This document shows, piece after piece, positions 23,716 through 36,087 of a DNA stretch of 64,000 nucleotides. Each line of letters begins with the position of its first letter. The first letter of the stretch is position 1. Origin of the DNA: Baylisascaris procyonis. Taxonomy: Eukaryota; Nematoda; Chromadorea; Rhabditida; Ascarididae. The stretch is taken from positions 431,501 to 495,500 of the forward strand of contig JAZARR010000130.1 of NCBI GenBank assembly GCA_037389465.1, given 5' to 3'. The position numbers and the translations under genes were made by a program. The notes below the pieces were generated by a model. That model was not told where the DNA came from. It was given only the letters and a program-made list of their open reading frames with translations, and did no database searches.

Positions 23716-23955
23716 TCACATTTTTAATTTATTTGTTGAGATAGGACAAGCGCTTTGCTTGTCACTCCCCTTTCCCTTTCCACATATCTTAAACAGAACG
23801 CTATTAATCTGTCGGTCGCTAGTTACACACAGGGTAACAATTGTTCCACAGCCTCCTTTCCCACCTGATTTACAGACTTCTTTTGTATCACAACTCGAAG
23901 GCAACGTTGAAATGGCGACGTTTTGAATCGAGTGAAACGACAGGAGGAAAATTAG
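23716..23955 (-). CDS. Six-cysteine secreted-type peptide (left copy)
   Basis: An acceptor (GCTCCTAG) opens a phase-0 frame of 79 residues ending TGA. The N-terminus is hydrophobic and signal-like (LIFLLSFHSIQNVAIS) and lacks ATG, so a short upstream exon would have to supply the start. The rest is Gly/Lys-rich with six cysteines spaced C-x5-C-x7-C-x6-C-x14-C-x11-C, compatible with three disulfides. I do not recognise this pattern as a named family. A secreted, disulfide-stabilised peptide is inferred. Translations in the two arms are identical. Confidence 0.42.
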   Translation of the reverse strand, partial: LIFLLSFHSIQNVAISTLPSSCDTKEVCKSGGKGGCGTIVTLCVTSDRQINSVLFKICGKGKGSDKQSACPISTNKLKM

Positions 23956-24150
23956 CTAGGAGCGCTTGGAGTATCGGGAAGGAACGCTCGGAAATGTTTG
24001 AATGATGGAAACGCCACTACCAACGGTGTACCAACGGTAAGACGAGTGCTTTGATGGTAAGAAGACCGAATGGGCCTGAAACATAGTGGAAATTTCAAAA
24101 ATTCGCGGATTTTTCGGACAAAGCGCTGAATCATATAAAAATGTCATGAG

Positions 24151-24151
<1 letters not shown>

Positions 24152-24193
<42 letters not shown>
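24152..24193. repeat. (TA)n microsatellite 1 (left)
   Basis: Pure TA run of about 21 units. With the second tract at 24319-24349 it brackets a ~125-bp segment containing the dispersed 47-bp repeat. Confidence 0.95.
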
Positions 24194-24195
<2 letters not shown>

Positions 24196-24273
24196 GTCAA
24201 CATGGAGAAGAAAAGCAGTAGACAGATCGTTATGGAAGGGCCCATGCGGAACGTCGCCACGGGACTGTCTGTT

Positions 24274-24317
24274 GCGACAGGGACATCTCGTTGAATAACG
24301 ACTTCTAAGTAATGTAA

Positions 24318-24320
<3 letters not shown>
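24274..24320 (+). repeat. Dispersed 47-bp repeat, left-arm copy
   Basis: Matches 9092-9138 with three mismatches. It lies directly against the second TA tract. Just upstream, GTCGCCACGGGAC and GTTGCGACAGGGAC form a short internal direct repeat. Confidence 0.8.

Positions 24321-24349
<29 letters not shown>
24319..24349. repeat. (TA)n microsatellite 2 (left)
   Basis: TA run, a few bases longer than its mirror at 54044-54069. TA insertion sites are typical of Tc1/mariner-type elements, but no terminal inverted repeats are clear. Confidence 0.95.
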
Positions 24350-24351
<2 letters not shown>

Positions 24352-27300
24352 ATTTTGCATAAAAAAAATCGCGTTTTCATTTTTCATCCGAGCCCATTTT
24401 CCATTCAACTTTCTAGCGAGGATACCGCATAACCCACTGATTTGCTTATATGTATTTCCGAGCAAAATTAAAGTTTTCTTTTCAGTTTCATATGATCTCA
24501 GTTTTTCAGTTTTTGGTGTCGTTCGCGGTTTGTTCTACATAAAGTCCATAAATCGATGAATTCGGAGGCCTTTTAAATTTCTCGATATGCCAGCTGCAGT
24601 TTATATCACTCCTGCTACCGCTGAGGTTCAAGTTGCAAATTTTTCTCCACTTAGTCACTTTAAGATCTAAATGAGTGTTGTATTAGGCGGAAAGCATCAA
24701 AAATAAGATTGATTATGGTCGAGGTTGGTGCACGAAAAGGATTATTTAAACGTTGACCAATTCGGCACGTAATAAAATGTGAGACCGACAATGTGACCTT
24801 CCATTGATCAATTCATGCAGAAGTTCTTCTTCACGTTAATGAGCAGATGCATACATAATAGTCATGCAACAATGTACCTATGAGGCAGATTGGTGTTTTA
24901 CCGGCATTAGTTCAGTTTACGCATTGTTTTAACGCTTTACCTCTAGCGAGATGCACAAAAAATAGCACTCTGAAGACAACAAAGGAAATGTCTTCTCAAA
25001 CGGCGACAAGTTCAGATAACAACTGCTGGTGGTCTTTCAAGACATCGAATGTTGTGTGTTGGAGATCAGCGTGTCGCTTTTAAAGTAAAACTAAAAAGTC
25101 GATATTTCAAATATTACAAGGTTGGCATAGCACATCTGTTTCAAAATGAAGTATTCTATGAAGTTTGGAATGTTTATTTAAATTCAGTAGGGCTCTAATT
25201 TTGTTGATATCACGATGTGCACTTTTTGACACTCTTCTTCAATACATCTGCAATCTAACTTTTTATTGTTTTATTTGCTGTCCAATGATTTTTTTCGTGA
25301 TACATCCGTCATACATTCCTTTTATTACTCGTTCGGTGTCTATCATTTTTTCGCTTCCATTAAGATTCTACAAAAGTTCTTTGAAATCCACTATCTGGTT
25401 AAGTTTGTTTCTTTCTTTCCTTGTGGATTCCTCCAGCGCATAAATTCATCAAATACATACTACCACTATTCTGCACGTAAATTTCGTCTAGATTCAGTTG
25501 CTAACCTTTCAGTCTCCAAATTTTCTTAATGGCAAGCTTCTAATCTCTACTACTTAGTCAGTTAACCTACCCCTCCCCCTCCCCACTCTTTTGCTTTCTT
25601 ATGTTTTGTTATCTTTATCCACTATTGTTGAGAACATCGCGTTGATCTTATATTTTCTGGCAGTTATCACCACTCTGAGTGATCCTCGCTCAAATAAATA
25701 CGGTGATAAAACTGAATGATAAAAGTGAATCTCGATGTGAAAAGACCTCATCTTACCACACTATCTTCTGACTATTTAAAAATCGCGACTGTTCATCAAA
25801 AATCAGATTCCCCTAATTTGCGTGCTTGTTTCGCTGTGGTTTCGCTGTGAGTTCATCATCCTCTCGATCAGTATATCAGCCCATGCACATCCCAAAGAAA
25901 GTGTTCTTTTTTCCAAAAAAAACTCTCAAGGTATTTCTATGTGACGTGATTATTTCATTTTCACTGAAAATTAAGAAATGCGTTTTTTTTTACTTTTCAG
26001 TTTTCTTCACTCTTTCATCGCAGCGCTCGTGAACTTTTAGTATATCGCCGGATATGTATTACATCTGAAAAAAAATTCAACTCAAAAATAAATGATGCAG
26101 TGATAATTGAAGCTATCGTGAAATTCAATTCTACGGGTAGTCTAGTCCACCTGTAAGATAAACTGCCCTAATAACGGCATGAAGAAGGGCAGATAATGAA
26201 ATCCGTTCAATTTTTAAATTAACAATCTTGTTGTGAGACAATTCCCTCACAAAAGCATTCGAGAGGGATGTCGACGTCACGAGCCTTTCTAAAATTTGTT
26301 CCTCACATACGTCAGAGCCCCAATCCTCATGAACTTCCTTGGTCATCGCTGCCAGTCAGATAGGCCGTCTCTAGCCAATATCAGGCTATTTTACATCATA
26401 TGAGACTGGCCCCGTCAGTGGCGAGTGTTCCTGTAAAGCTGAACGCGGCTTCTCAAATTATGTTTGGCTGGGTGATATATGAACAGTTGAAGTTACGGTT
26501 GTTGCTCCATCCGTGAGAGTGCGTCAGAAAAACACCGGTGATAATGCCGTCGTTTATTTAGAACCTTAGCACGATAATGTTGGCCGTTTATTAGAGCCGA
26601 AAGACGAGCAATAATCATTACAAATAGGTTATGAAAACACCATCGACGCAAACAAAGCCGCCACTACCTGTTCATTTCCGAATACGGCCATCGAAGGGGA
26701 AATTATAACCCGCAGTGTTAAAGAAATCAAGACCAATCGAACGAACACAGCTTTGAGCAAAACAACTTGCCATATTAAATTAAGATAAAAGAGATCGCAA
26801 TAAACTACTTTCGACGTTAAAATATAACACATCACTCTTCACCAAGACCTTTACTCACAAATTCCCACACTTCTTTTCTAGCATTTCCTGTGAACAATAA
26901 TTTCCACAATAAGGGATAGTATAGCACAACCGACAAAAGGGGCAGTAATAAAAAGCAAGTTATTGTCTCTTTATGCAACAACCTTCAGATAGTGATTTCA
27001 TGAAAACAGCAAATATATGGGTGCATTGGTATTTCTGAAAACATATGAGCAATTTTTGAATTTTCGACAAGTGCAACATAATGCGCCGCACGGGACAAAC
27101 TAAAAGTCACTTATTGTGGCTTTCTTGAGATTGTCTTATTTCTCGCGTCGATTTATTAAAAAAAAAACGCTATTCCTCTCATCTATATTGAAAAGGAGAT
27201 GAGAATCGATGATATTCCAGTAACGTGGTCGATCCTGAGGTGACGAAATAATTTCTGAATGCATAAACCGACTTAAAACGAGCTGATCAAATACTCCACT

Positions 27301-28783
27301 CTTACTCGATTAGAAGCAACGCAACAATTTGCATGGCTATTCATCTTCATTGATATACTTGTAATTAACCATATTAAACTGTTTTTCATAAGAAATGACC
27401 AGTCGCAAATGTGACAGCAAATGAAAGAAATTTCGTCATCAACTCATGCGGTAAATTTTTGACGATAGGTAGTAAAGTCAATGATGGAATTTGAAGAAAA
27501 GGATACCAAATGTTGGATGCTCATATTTTCAAACGGTCAATTCAAAACGAACGATCTGTACGAGTGCAACTACTGTGATGAGTAATTCGGTGTTACTCAT
27601 TCAATGCAAATACAGCAAACTGTGAGATGTGTTTTGTTGTCGGCACCTAGCATCTTGTGTTGTTATCACATGAGGCCACCAGTGAATGACATGAGGTGCT
27701 CCTCGCATATAAAGTATCTCTCAAATTTGCGATCTCTTGCAGAAAATAATTTATTGAAGAGTTACGCCGTTAAATAACAACTCTTTGAAAGCATGAGCAC
27801 GATTTATGTTTAAAAAAAAACATTCTCGCTCTTCCTTTATAGGCCATTTGCGAGAACATAAAGTAGCAATTCTCGAGAGAAAGCAGTTTCCGCTCTCACC
27901 ACCACTTTGAAGGAAAACTTTCATTTCAGGTGGCATGATGGTTTGAGAGAATCCCCCTTCATAGACACCCCTTTCGCCAAAGATTTTCTTCTGAACCTCG
28001 CTGCATTCATATGTGAGTGTTAAGATGTTTCAAAAGAGATGTTGACAAATCGTTTTTTCCAGCCCGGGAAGGTTGGTGGCAATTATTTGTCACCGCGTTA
28101 CATAATCGCGCCTTCCTGCTATGACCCTCGAGAGCCATTCATTAGAGGCGCTGAAATTGGCGAAACTAAATTCAAAATAATCAGTAAGTTTGTTCGCAAT
28201 TGAAGTATTTTTACGCTGGCGATATTTGTTTCTAAAAACAGAAAAATTCGTGAGTAATGTAGTTTGAATGTATAGTACTAGTAATTTTATAATGAAACAC
28301 ATATCAAAATTGCAGTGGAGAAGAAATAAAGACTGTGGAAGATGAGGAAGGCAACATCATCGCTGCCTGTTCCTCGTTTATTCAAAAGTAGACAAATAAA
28401 TTGCGTCTGATCTCTTGCTTCATTTCTTTCTTTCTTTCTCATTGGTGAAGTTAAAATCCAATAAATAGGAAAATAATAAACGCAATGTTGAAGTATGCAT
28501 TAAATGGCGGAAACACTCTTCGCCATTTTCACTGTGATGCTATGAACTGCCGTCATTTGAAATCTACAAAGTGCTTGTCGGACCATTTCCGTTCCATGCG
28601 TAGCTCTGTAGCTACTCTGGCCCCGAATGAATTGTCGCGCCGCTTTTATAGCCTCGTCGAGATCCGTCGTTCGCATCCATAGCCGCTGGTTATCTTGATG
28701 ACAATGTTGTCAGTTAGCAGTCGTTGGAATGTGCTGTGAGAGCGTTTGAAGTCTTAGTCATATTGTTTTGTCTTTTTGCGTTC
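24350..28783. other. Stretch with no firmly supported gene except the ORF at 26131-26346
   Basis: A hydrophobic T-rich frame at 25165-25443 (plus) differs between arms: a 2-bp indel (GT near 25405) changes its C-terminus, so it is probably not coding. A frame at 27936-27751 (minus) starts ATG and ends in TCAATAAA, a possible short gene with poly(A)-like signal. A C-rich tract lies at 25569-25587. The mirror is 49611-54043. Confidence 0.4.
26131..26346 (-). CDS. Possible 71-residue protein (left copy)
   Basis: ATG-started frame ending TAG. The N-terminal half is acidic (KEVHEDWGSDVCEEQILE) and the C-terminal half is a hydrophobic helix (SLSALLHAVIRAVYLTGG). It is within the size expected by chance, but the composition is protein-like. 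Translation is identical in both arms. No family is recognised. Confidence 0.28.
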   Translation of the reverse strand: MTKEVHEDWGSDVCEEQILERLVTSTSLSNAFVRELSHNKIVNLKIERISLSALLHAVIRAVYLTGGLDYP

Positions 28784-31700
28784 ATGAAGAATTCGATTCG
28801 AAGATCACTTCGACAGTGCTCTTTCATAAACCATCGGATAACAACAGCTCTAATCTCTATGATTTGTACAGCCGTTTGTCATTTTATAGTTGTTGATGGT
28901 GGAGTCATAACTCACAATGACATCTCATTTGGAATAACTGTTACTGACAAAGGACAAATTTGGAGGTGCAAACAGGTCGGTGATCTGCACTCTACATCAA
29001 TTCATTCAACCATTGTAAGTGCAGGCTGAATTTAAAAAAAGACTGAAATATGAATATTTAATGTCGGTCATTCGATTAATCCAAATAATGGTTGTATTTT
29101 TTTGATAGTTCAATCTCGGATAAACAGTAGGTGTCGTACAATGACATTTCAATTGTTCGTTGTTTTTCTTTTTTTTTGCGTGAGCTTAACTATGTTGATT
29201 GCAAAATTTAGCGATAGAGATGAGACAGCGGGAATGTTAGGTGATTGTTGGAATATTCCAGTCGAAGTTGAAGTGACTGGAATTAACTCAGTGTTAACAA
29301 TTGAGCATTTACACGCAGTGATAGTCACACTAACATCTTGATAAAATTTTTTCATTGTTTCAAAGCACCTTTATTCGGATGGCATAGCTAAGCAACCTGC
29401 CTAAAAATGCATGCTGCTAAACTACAACACCCATATTTTTCTTCCAGTGGATTACTGACTGGTGGATTACTGATGGTACATGTGGAAAATTAATTACATT
29501 ACTGGATTCGAAAAAAGCTACTAACCTAACGGGGTGTGGTGGTGAAAAATAGGGAAAGTGGAAGTCGCATTTCATGATGTGCCCGGAAGCGGTCTTTCTG
29601 GAGCAATACAAGGCATTGTCACGATAGGCTTCTTTGTAGCAACTCTAAATTGTCTGATGTACATTTCAGTCAGTAGAAGAAGAGATACGTATTGAAGAGG
29701 AAATAGAAGAACAAGATTCGGAAGAAGGTATTGTCTGTGGACACTTTCTTAGTGTTGTAGAGTAAAAACCGATATCTATGTGGTAAGAATGCATCAACTA
29801 AAACGGCAGTGCAAGTAAGACCCGTAAACAAAAGAGCGATTTGGTTATCCCCGCAAACCAGATCTCCTTCAATCACTCTAATACCTTTTTCGTATCCCAC
29901 CGCCGTCCTAACCCTTGGAATGTTGTCTTTGCACAATGAAAAAAATGCAAAGTATTTAGAGCATCCACTTGGCAGTCGTACACATAGAAGTACTAGATTA
30001 AGATCTGTACTCGCTTCCCCTCCCTCCTCCCGCCTAATCTATGCGAACGGAAACCTCCACGCATACCTTTCAAGGTTGCTTGAAATAATGATGGGCGGTT
30101 TGAAATAACATCGACTTCATATAGGAGGGGAAAGCCCATAAAAGAGTACGCTTCGTTGAATTTTTGATGATGTGAACATTCACATGTTGTCAACTATTGA
30201 AATAATGAGAAGGAGTGTTCAACAAAAACGCCGATAGCAAATGAAATCATTCGAAAGACTAGAAGGACGAGGAACGAATTGTTTACCCATTTCCAACAAG
30301 TGGAAGAAATGCATTTAGCTCATTCATAAAATATACGCCGAAAGCGCAATCTTTTTTAAACACTAAGTTAGACAACAGAGATCACCTTCAATACTCTTTC
30401 ATCGAACATCACTCAACGGTTTTATAGTTGAATTTTTGATTTATCTCAGCGAATGCTTAAATATTTTTGATATAACCGCTGAAGTTAGGTATACCAAAAG
30501 CTGCGAGAGGAATTGAATTTGCGGCAATACCTTATTATTATAATTTTACGATTATCTATTCAGCAGAAGTACTTGTGGAGAATTCTGACAATGACGATAA
30601 AAGACAACGTTTGTTTCCATCTTTCTCTTATTTTATGGTGACTTTTTATCATAAATGTTGAGATATATAATCCTTCTGCCTTTCAAAGGAGTGGTCGCTT
30701 ATTGAAAGCTATAATTATAAAATAATCAATATTCTACAAAAGATTTAGAAAAAAACGACTAGGAACAGAAAATTCCTCGCGGAATTCAACATATTCGATC
30801 TTTTGGCAGCCTAAAAGAGAATGCGTTTAGCTTTCAAGAAGATGAGACAGGAAATTGATGCGTTTAAATGTGCTCATCATGACAACGCTGGAAACCAATT
30901 AGTCTCTTTTTTCGTTTCCTTTTGCTTTCAAATTCCTTGAAAGCCAACACATTTTGTGGATAAAACAGCATTTCTTTCATATTGCTTATGAAGTTAACGA
31001 GAAACCATTAAGTTAATTTTACTGCAGTTTCTTTTCACATTAATTTTGTAAATGAAATTCGACAATGAACCAACTTTAAGTAAGTAGTGAATTCTTGATG
31101 ACAGTTTGAAAGGTACATTGAAGAGCAAAAGAAACTCACTTTTGTATGAACTTCCTGAGATGCAATCCTGCTGCCCGCATCACATTCTAAGGCTGAGGTT
31201 TAAAGATCCAAGATGTTCCCTCAAGCAGTAAAGGTTTTTCGGTCGATTGGTCGAATAACAAAGGCTGCCAAACTTCAATGACCAAATATTTTGGAAAATA
31301 ATGACCGAATATCCTAGAAAATCTTCTTGTTTTTACTTTTCAACTTCTTGCTTCAAGTGAAACTTGAAAATCTTCACATGCTAACTTTACCTTTTTAAAA
31401 CTTCATTATCGCTCACCTTTAATCACAAAGAACTTATCTGATCAAGGTCCTTGAGCCAATCCTTGAGCCAATCGAATTTTGAATAGTTGACAGTTATTGT
31501 TTCCTGAAGTTCAGTTCGACTAGTTTTTGGATTTACTGCTGTAAACGAAACGACGTTAACTTCTCAAAAGTTTCCATCTTCTCTATTGCTGCGTGTAGAT
31601 TTCGCATACATCTGTTTAATTTCATAAACTGGATGGGAAAATCGCAAATTTTTGGCCACTTATTGGTGTATTAAATTCAAAAGATAAAAACCGAACTTGT

Positions 31701-32749
31701 TCAATCGATTCATACGCTGCATAGTAACTCATACATACTCAGTATTACAAATTGATGTTGAAAAAAATGCGCCGAACGTCTGCTGTGCCGTTTCGAAAAA
31801 TATATTGTTTCATTGCACGTGAGGAAGCGTGACTTTCTCGGAATTTTTATCGTTTCATTTCGAAAAAGCCAAATATTTTTTTCAAGTGTTTCATCTATCC
31901 CATTTTGGTTATTTCGAAGTAATTTTATTTTCATTCTTATTTTGAGATCCTTGAATGGGAAAAGCACAAAAGGTAAATGAATAAGAAGAATATATCAATA
32001 AAACAAATAATAAAAGCAACAACAAAATGAAAAAAGTAGAACGATCGCAGAGTATTTCGAGCAAATAGACTCAGACACCTTAGGGGTTAATGTGCCATAA
32101 CAGCAATAATTTGACGATCAAAAACTAATCGCAGTGACGTTACTCCTTTATTTTTTGCATAATTTGATTTGACTTCTTGTGCATACAGAAGAGTAATGAA
32201 TTTTTTCTTATTTCATTGAATTTGTTTCGATTCACAGATAACTCCGAAGAAAACGATAGCAGCGGTGAACCCAATAAAGCGCGCAGAAATGATAAGGTGG
32301 AATCGACGCCGAAATCAATGCAAAGAAATACTGAGAAGGAGCGATTGTCTTCGGAGGAAAAGCTGCCAGAGAATGTCAAAGAATACGAGCGTTCACCTTC
32401 AAAGAGAAAATCGATAGAGAGGACCGTTCAGCAGAAACGACCGCGTTCAAGAAGACAATCGGTAGTAAGATGTATGGAACAAGAACTGCCACTCTCAAAG
32501 AGTGAACGAGAACGACAGCTCTCGAAACTAAAAGCACGGGAGAGATTCAGAGAAAAAGAAAGAGTATTACCTACAAAGAAGTCTGTCGAACGATTACTGG
32601 AGAAAGGACGGTTTCCACTGAAAAGAAACTTGCTCCGACGAGTTGAAGAGGAGAGAGCACAACAAGGTTGGCGGTTAAATGCATCGTACATCTTCACTCG
32701 AAAGCCATTTCGCGAAAGCATTTACTCTGGGTTATCACTGATTTTATAG
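28784..32749 (+). CDS. Candidate gene with signal or membrane start and long charged repeat tail (left copy)
   Basis: Three exons join in phase. Exon 28784-29014 starts ATG, has a hydrophobic signal-like segment (ALISMICTAVCHFIVV), then a beta-rich ectodomain-like part, and ends at donor GTAAGT. Exon 29670-29727 (acceptor ACATTTCAG, donor GTATTG) is almost all Glu. Exon 32238-32749 (acceptor TTCACAG) continues the acidic run (DNSEENDSSGEPNK) and then becomes strongly basic through seven to eight degenerate 16-residue units of the type S-[IVM]-x-R-x6-[PS]-x-[KR], ending TAG. The last exon belongs to a 190-codon frame, the longest in the window and unlikely by chance. Other exons may exist between 29015 and 29669. 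The first-exon assignment is less sure than the last two. The 2.5-kb second intron shows no other supported gene. The function is unknown. Confidence 0.42.
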
Positions 32750-33847
32750 CATTCCTCTTAGCTAGGTAAGCCGCCTCCAGCATACCTATTGCTATTTTAT
32801 TTCAATGCATTTAGTGTACAAAACGGACAAATGAGCAGAACTTTCAGAATGATAAAGTGATTGTTTTCTTAAAAATGCAAATTTTCAGCGATCGCAAGAA
32901 TTCTAAGTCTGAGAACGTTTTCTGCGCTTGTTTTATTCCCTTCACACGAATTCGCATTCATTTTACCTCGCATAGAATGTAAAAATCTACGAAAAATTAC
33001 GAAATTTCTTATTGAATGATTTCGAAAGTTTTCACAAATTTTCCGAGGAAGGGCTGAGCCATCAAAAACGAGTCATATTTTCTGAATCACCATTTAAATC
33101 TAAACGCAATTCGCATTCAGTATCACCGATTTCTGATGGAAAATGGTTGCCGAACAACATCAACAGCTTTGCATTTCAAGTAACAGAAAGTGGATAATTT
33201 TCCAAACTTCGATTTTTGAGCTTTTCGAAACGATTGGAAATTGCATGAACTGATTTTTGAAATGGCTAAGGTACAAAAAAGTAACCATTTGAGAAGAAAC
33301 TGAAGTCTTCTACGGATGCAGCGAATGATCAAGGATTCTTTTCAGGGTCCGAACGAGAACCGAGTTCTGCATCTTCCGGTAATTTTAAAATGTGTACATC
33401 TGCTCAATCATTTAAAAGTTAGCAAGTGTTGGCAAAAGCAGACCATAACGGTACGTCGCGGAGCGTGGAGAAAATTGATTAACTTCTTCTCCTCAAAGGT
33501 AACGTGGAAGAAAGTGAGGGATAAAAATGACAGGAATAAGAAACTATCAAAGAAAAACCTTTCATGTGGATGAGTGGCCTCTATTATCCTCCACCGGAAA
33601 CAGTGAGAACGTAGCCTTGATGGAACTGAAACGAGATCCATATGAGGTATGATTAGGAAGAATCTGGCTTTCATCCCTTTCGAAATGTTTTTCTTCTGTA
33701 TTTACGCAGTGATCCCGCAGATTCCACTTCCCCTCAGGCATTCCCTGTAGGCCTTTGTCCTAAACCACTGCAAGCAATTGCTGTAATCCGGCTTGTATCT
33801 CCTTCATCGTGTCAAACGGCTCCACTTTGGCCTTAATCTCATTTTAG

Positions 33848-34170
33848 AAGGCAAAAAAGTGACAAGGCATTGGATTTTGATGGATGGGCTGAATTCGATT
33901 GGTAATTTCTTAGGCGGTAACCGGACGAGCATCACGAAGAGCTCCGGCTTTTGGCCTCCCTTAGATGGGAGTGAGAGTGAAAACACTGAGTCTCGCCCAC
34001 GGCTTCCTTCCTATGAACTCTCACATGCATTTAAAAGTAACAGTGGCATACTTTCCAATTTTAATGAAAAATTTCAAGCCATCCATTCGATCGCAGGGCA
34101 GCGCGGACAAAATGTTACGGAATTGCGCATAAAATGTTGCAGATTGACATTTGAAGGCCTATGGCATTGA
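33848..34170 (+). CDS. Possible terminal exon of 107 codons (left copy)
   Basis: A TCTCATTTTAG acceptor opens a phase-1 frame ending TGA. The translation is Ser/Gly/Asn-rich with likely N-glycosylation sites (NRTS, NVTE), a pair of cysteines near the end and no membrane segment, so an extracellular protein is possible. It is longer than most chance frames here. No upstream exon is identified. The neighbouring 34478-35130 model reads in the same direction. Translations in both arms are identical. Confidence 0.38.
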
Positions 34171-34477
34171 CCCTCAGTGAATCTAAAACACTGACCTTCA
34201 CAAGCACGAGGCCATGGCTCTCAGCAACATTAAGATGCTGACCCTCCACCGCACCAGCTCGTATATTTAGTGCTATTGCCAAGCAACACCTCCGATTTCT
34301 TTCGCTAATTTTCTGCATTTTCATCCTCTATCCAGCCATTAAAAATAAAATAACGAGTGATAAGATGTTTTAATTCAAAATTCTTGACGGAAGAAGGGAG
34401 GGTTCTCAAATGTCTGTAACATGCTTAATCCCCTACACACTCATCTGTCATCTTATACCTGTAGAAACGTTCACTAG

Positions 34478-35130
34478 CATAGCCGGCGATTTAATGGCAT
34501 TAACGACGAAGACTTCTGTAAATTTGCTCTCCAAAAGATGGTTGGTGATATCCTACCTATGCTTATTGAACGCATATAGGACAAAGAGTCCTGGAGTTTT
34601 AATCGGTCCCATTTCATGCTTGATCGCAACTTTTGCCTTCATTTTTAGCTGACCAAATCAACAGCGACCGGTTGAATTCGCTCATCTTCTCCTTTTTACT
34701 ACGGTCATTTTATGGGTCTATTTCCGAGGCATTGCACGACATGAGTTGGTTCTCTATAGGTGCTAGCAGACTACACCGCTGTTACTGCAGAATCAATTAC
34801 TGTAGAATCACTCAAGACCGATGCGACTTGGACTGAAATATTTGGCACCTACTCGCAATATCCTTGTCAGGGTTTGGGGGGATGGGTTCGTGGGAACACT
34901 TTTACCACTTTACTTTCAGATCTTGATGTGACCTAATTTCAGGCAAAGTGGAGCAATGTGCAAGTGGTATATTTTCATCTCCTTTGAAACTCGTGACTGT
35001 AATTGACGTGCTGAGGTCATTCCGTGAATCAGAAATAGAGAACGAGCTGTTATGTTACTGTTCACTAAATCTAAAAGAAGAGATCTATCAGAAGCTCCAG
35101 AAAACATTAAAACCTCAAATGGATCATTGA
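34478..35130 (+). CDS. Candidate three-exon gene, 3' part (left copy)
   Basis: Exons 34478-34517 (phase 0 to 1), 34649-34759 (phase 1 to 1) and 34943-35130 (phase 1 to stop TGA) join cleanly. Acceptors are TTCACTAG, TTCATTTTTAG and CCTAATTTCAG; donors are GTAAAT and GTGCTA. The product reads like a folded helical protein: acidic start (NGINDEDF), an amphipathic helix with NSLIFSFLLRSFYG, and a C-terminal domain with LKLVTVIDVLRSF and a charged end (KEEIYQKLQKTLKPQ). An upstream start exon is not identified. This is among the best-supported spliced models in the window. No family is recognised. Confidence 0.45.
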
Positions 35131-36087
35131 AAACTGTTTATTTACCACTGATATGTCGATGACTGCGATGCTAAGACGGAGTTCATTCAAAAAAGTGTTT
35201 CATATGCTGCAACCTCGATGCACTCTTACTAAAAGTTCTTTGTTTATTTGCACAGAATCATGGCCCTAACAGATACAGTCACCTGTTTTTATCGTATGAG
35301 AAATTAAATTTGCATATACGATGCATTCTGTCCATTACATTCAACGAATCGTTTGTCGAATCCGTAGAATGTTGATATTGGGCAGTGCACAGTCAGAAGA
35401 GCTGGATATCTGAGAACAAAATGGCTCTCGATAAACATCCTTATAGTTCTCTATATCCTCTCATATCCTTTCCTCTTCGCCCAAAATGCAGACGATAGCC
35501 TTTCTTGTTCAGCCATCCCAGCACCGATTTTTTCTAGCCAAACATTTTTTACAATTTTAGTCCTATAATTCAAACTGTTTCAATCTAGGGGCGAAATATG
35601 AGCTTGCAATGGAGGACAACCTGAGCAACTTTGAAAACTGCATATACTGTATTCGGTCACCTTACAATGCATTCGCGAAGCAATGCTTCCTAGATGCTTC
35701 ATCTACTTAGTGTGGGATCAGACTTCAACAAGTGAAACTGTTCCACTGCCTCATAACGTTCGGCCACTCCGTAATCTTCGGTAGGTGATGGCAGGTCCCC
35801 GAACAACAGAAGTCACTATCCTCGCTAATGAGCTTTGCTGAATATAGGCTATAGAATCTTCCATATGATTGGAATACAAGAGCCTGCTTTTGCTTTATAT
35901 TGCATAAATTCAATGCGCAATCGAAATGTTCCCTTTATTAGCGAAATTATGGTTATTTTGATCATCACATATTACAAGGATTGTTTCCGGCATACTGTGC
36001 GGTAAAAGGAACATAAGAGTGAAGAAAACTAGAGTTATAGATCTAGCTATTTCTGACACCGAAAAGTTCATGCCGAATTTTTTTTAG
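35131..36087. other. Stretch with no firmly supported gene
   Basis: A minus-strand frame at 35913-35725 ends in a Cys-rich tail (DFCCSGTCHH) and could be a terminal exon, but it lacks clear splice support. The mirror is 42306-43262. Confidence 0.4.

Noticed and set aside
24086..24465. Several frames of alternating Tyr/Ile across the TA tracts
   Set aside because: They are translations of (TA)n microsatellites and differ in length between arms.
25165..25443. Hydrophobic frame resembling part of a multi-pass membrane receptor
   Set aside because: T-rich composition explains it, there is no ATG at the start, and a 2-bp indel between arms changes its end.
34410..34652. 80-codon ATG-started hydrophobic frame
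   Set aside because: It overlaps the phase-consistent exons of the 34478-35130 model in another frame; similarity of its C-terminus to the small-peptide family is too weak.
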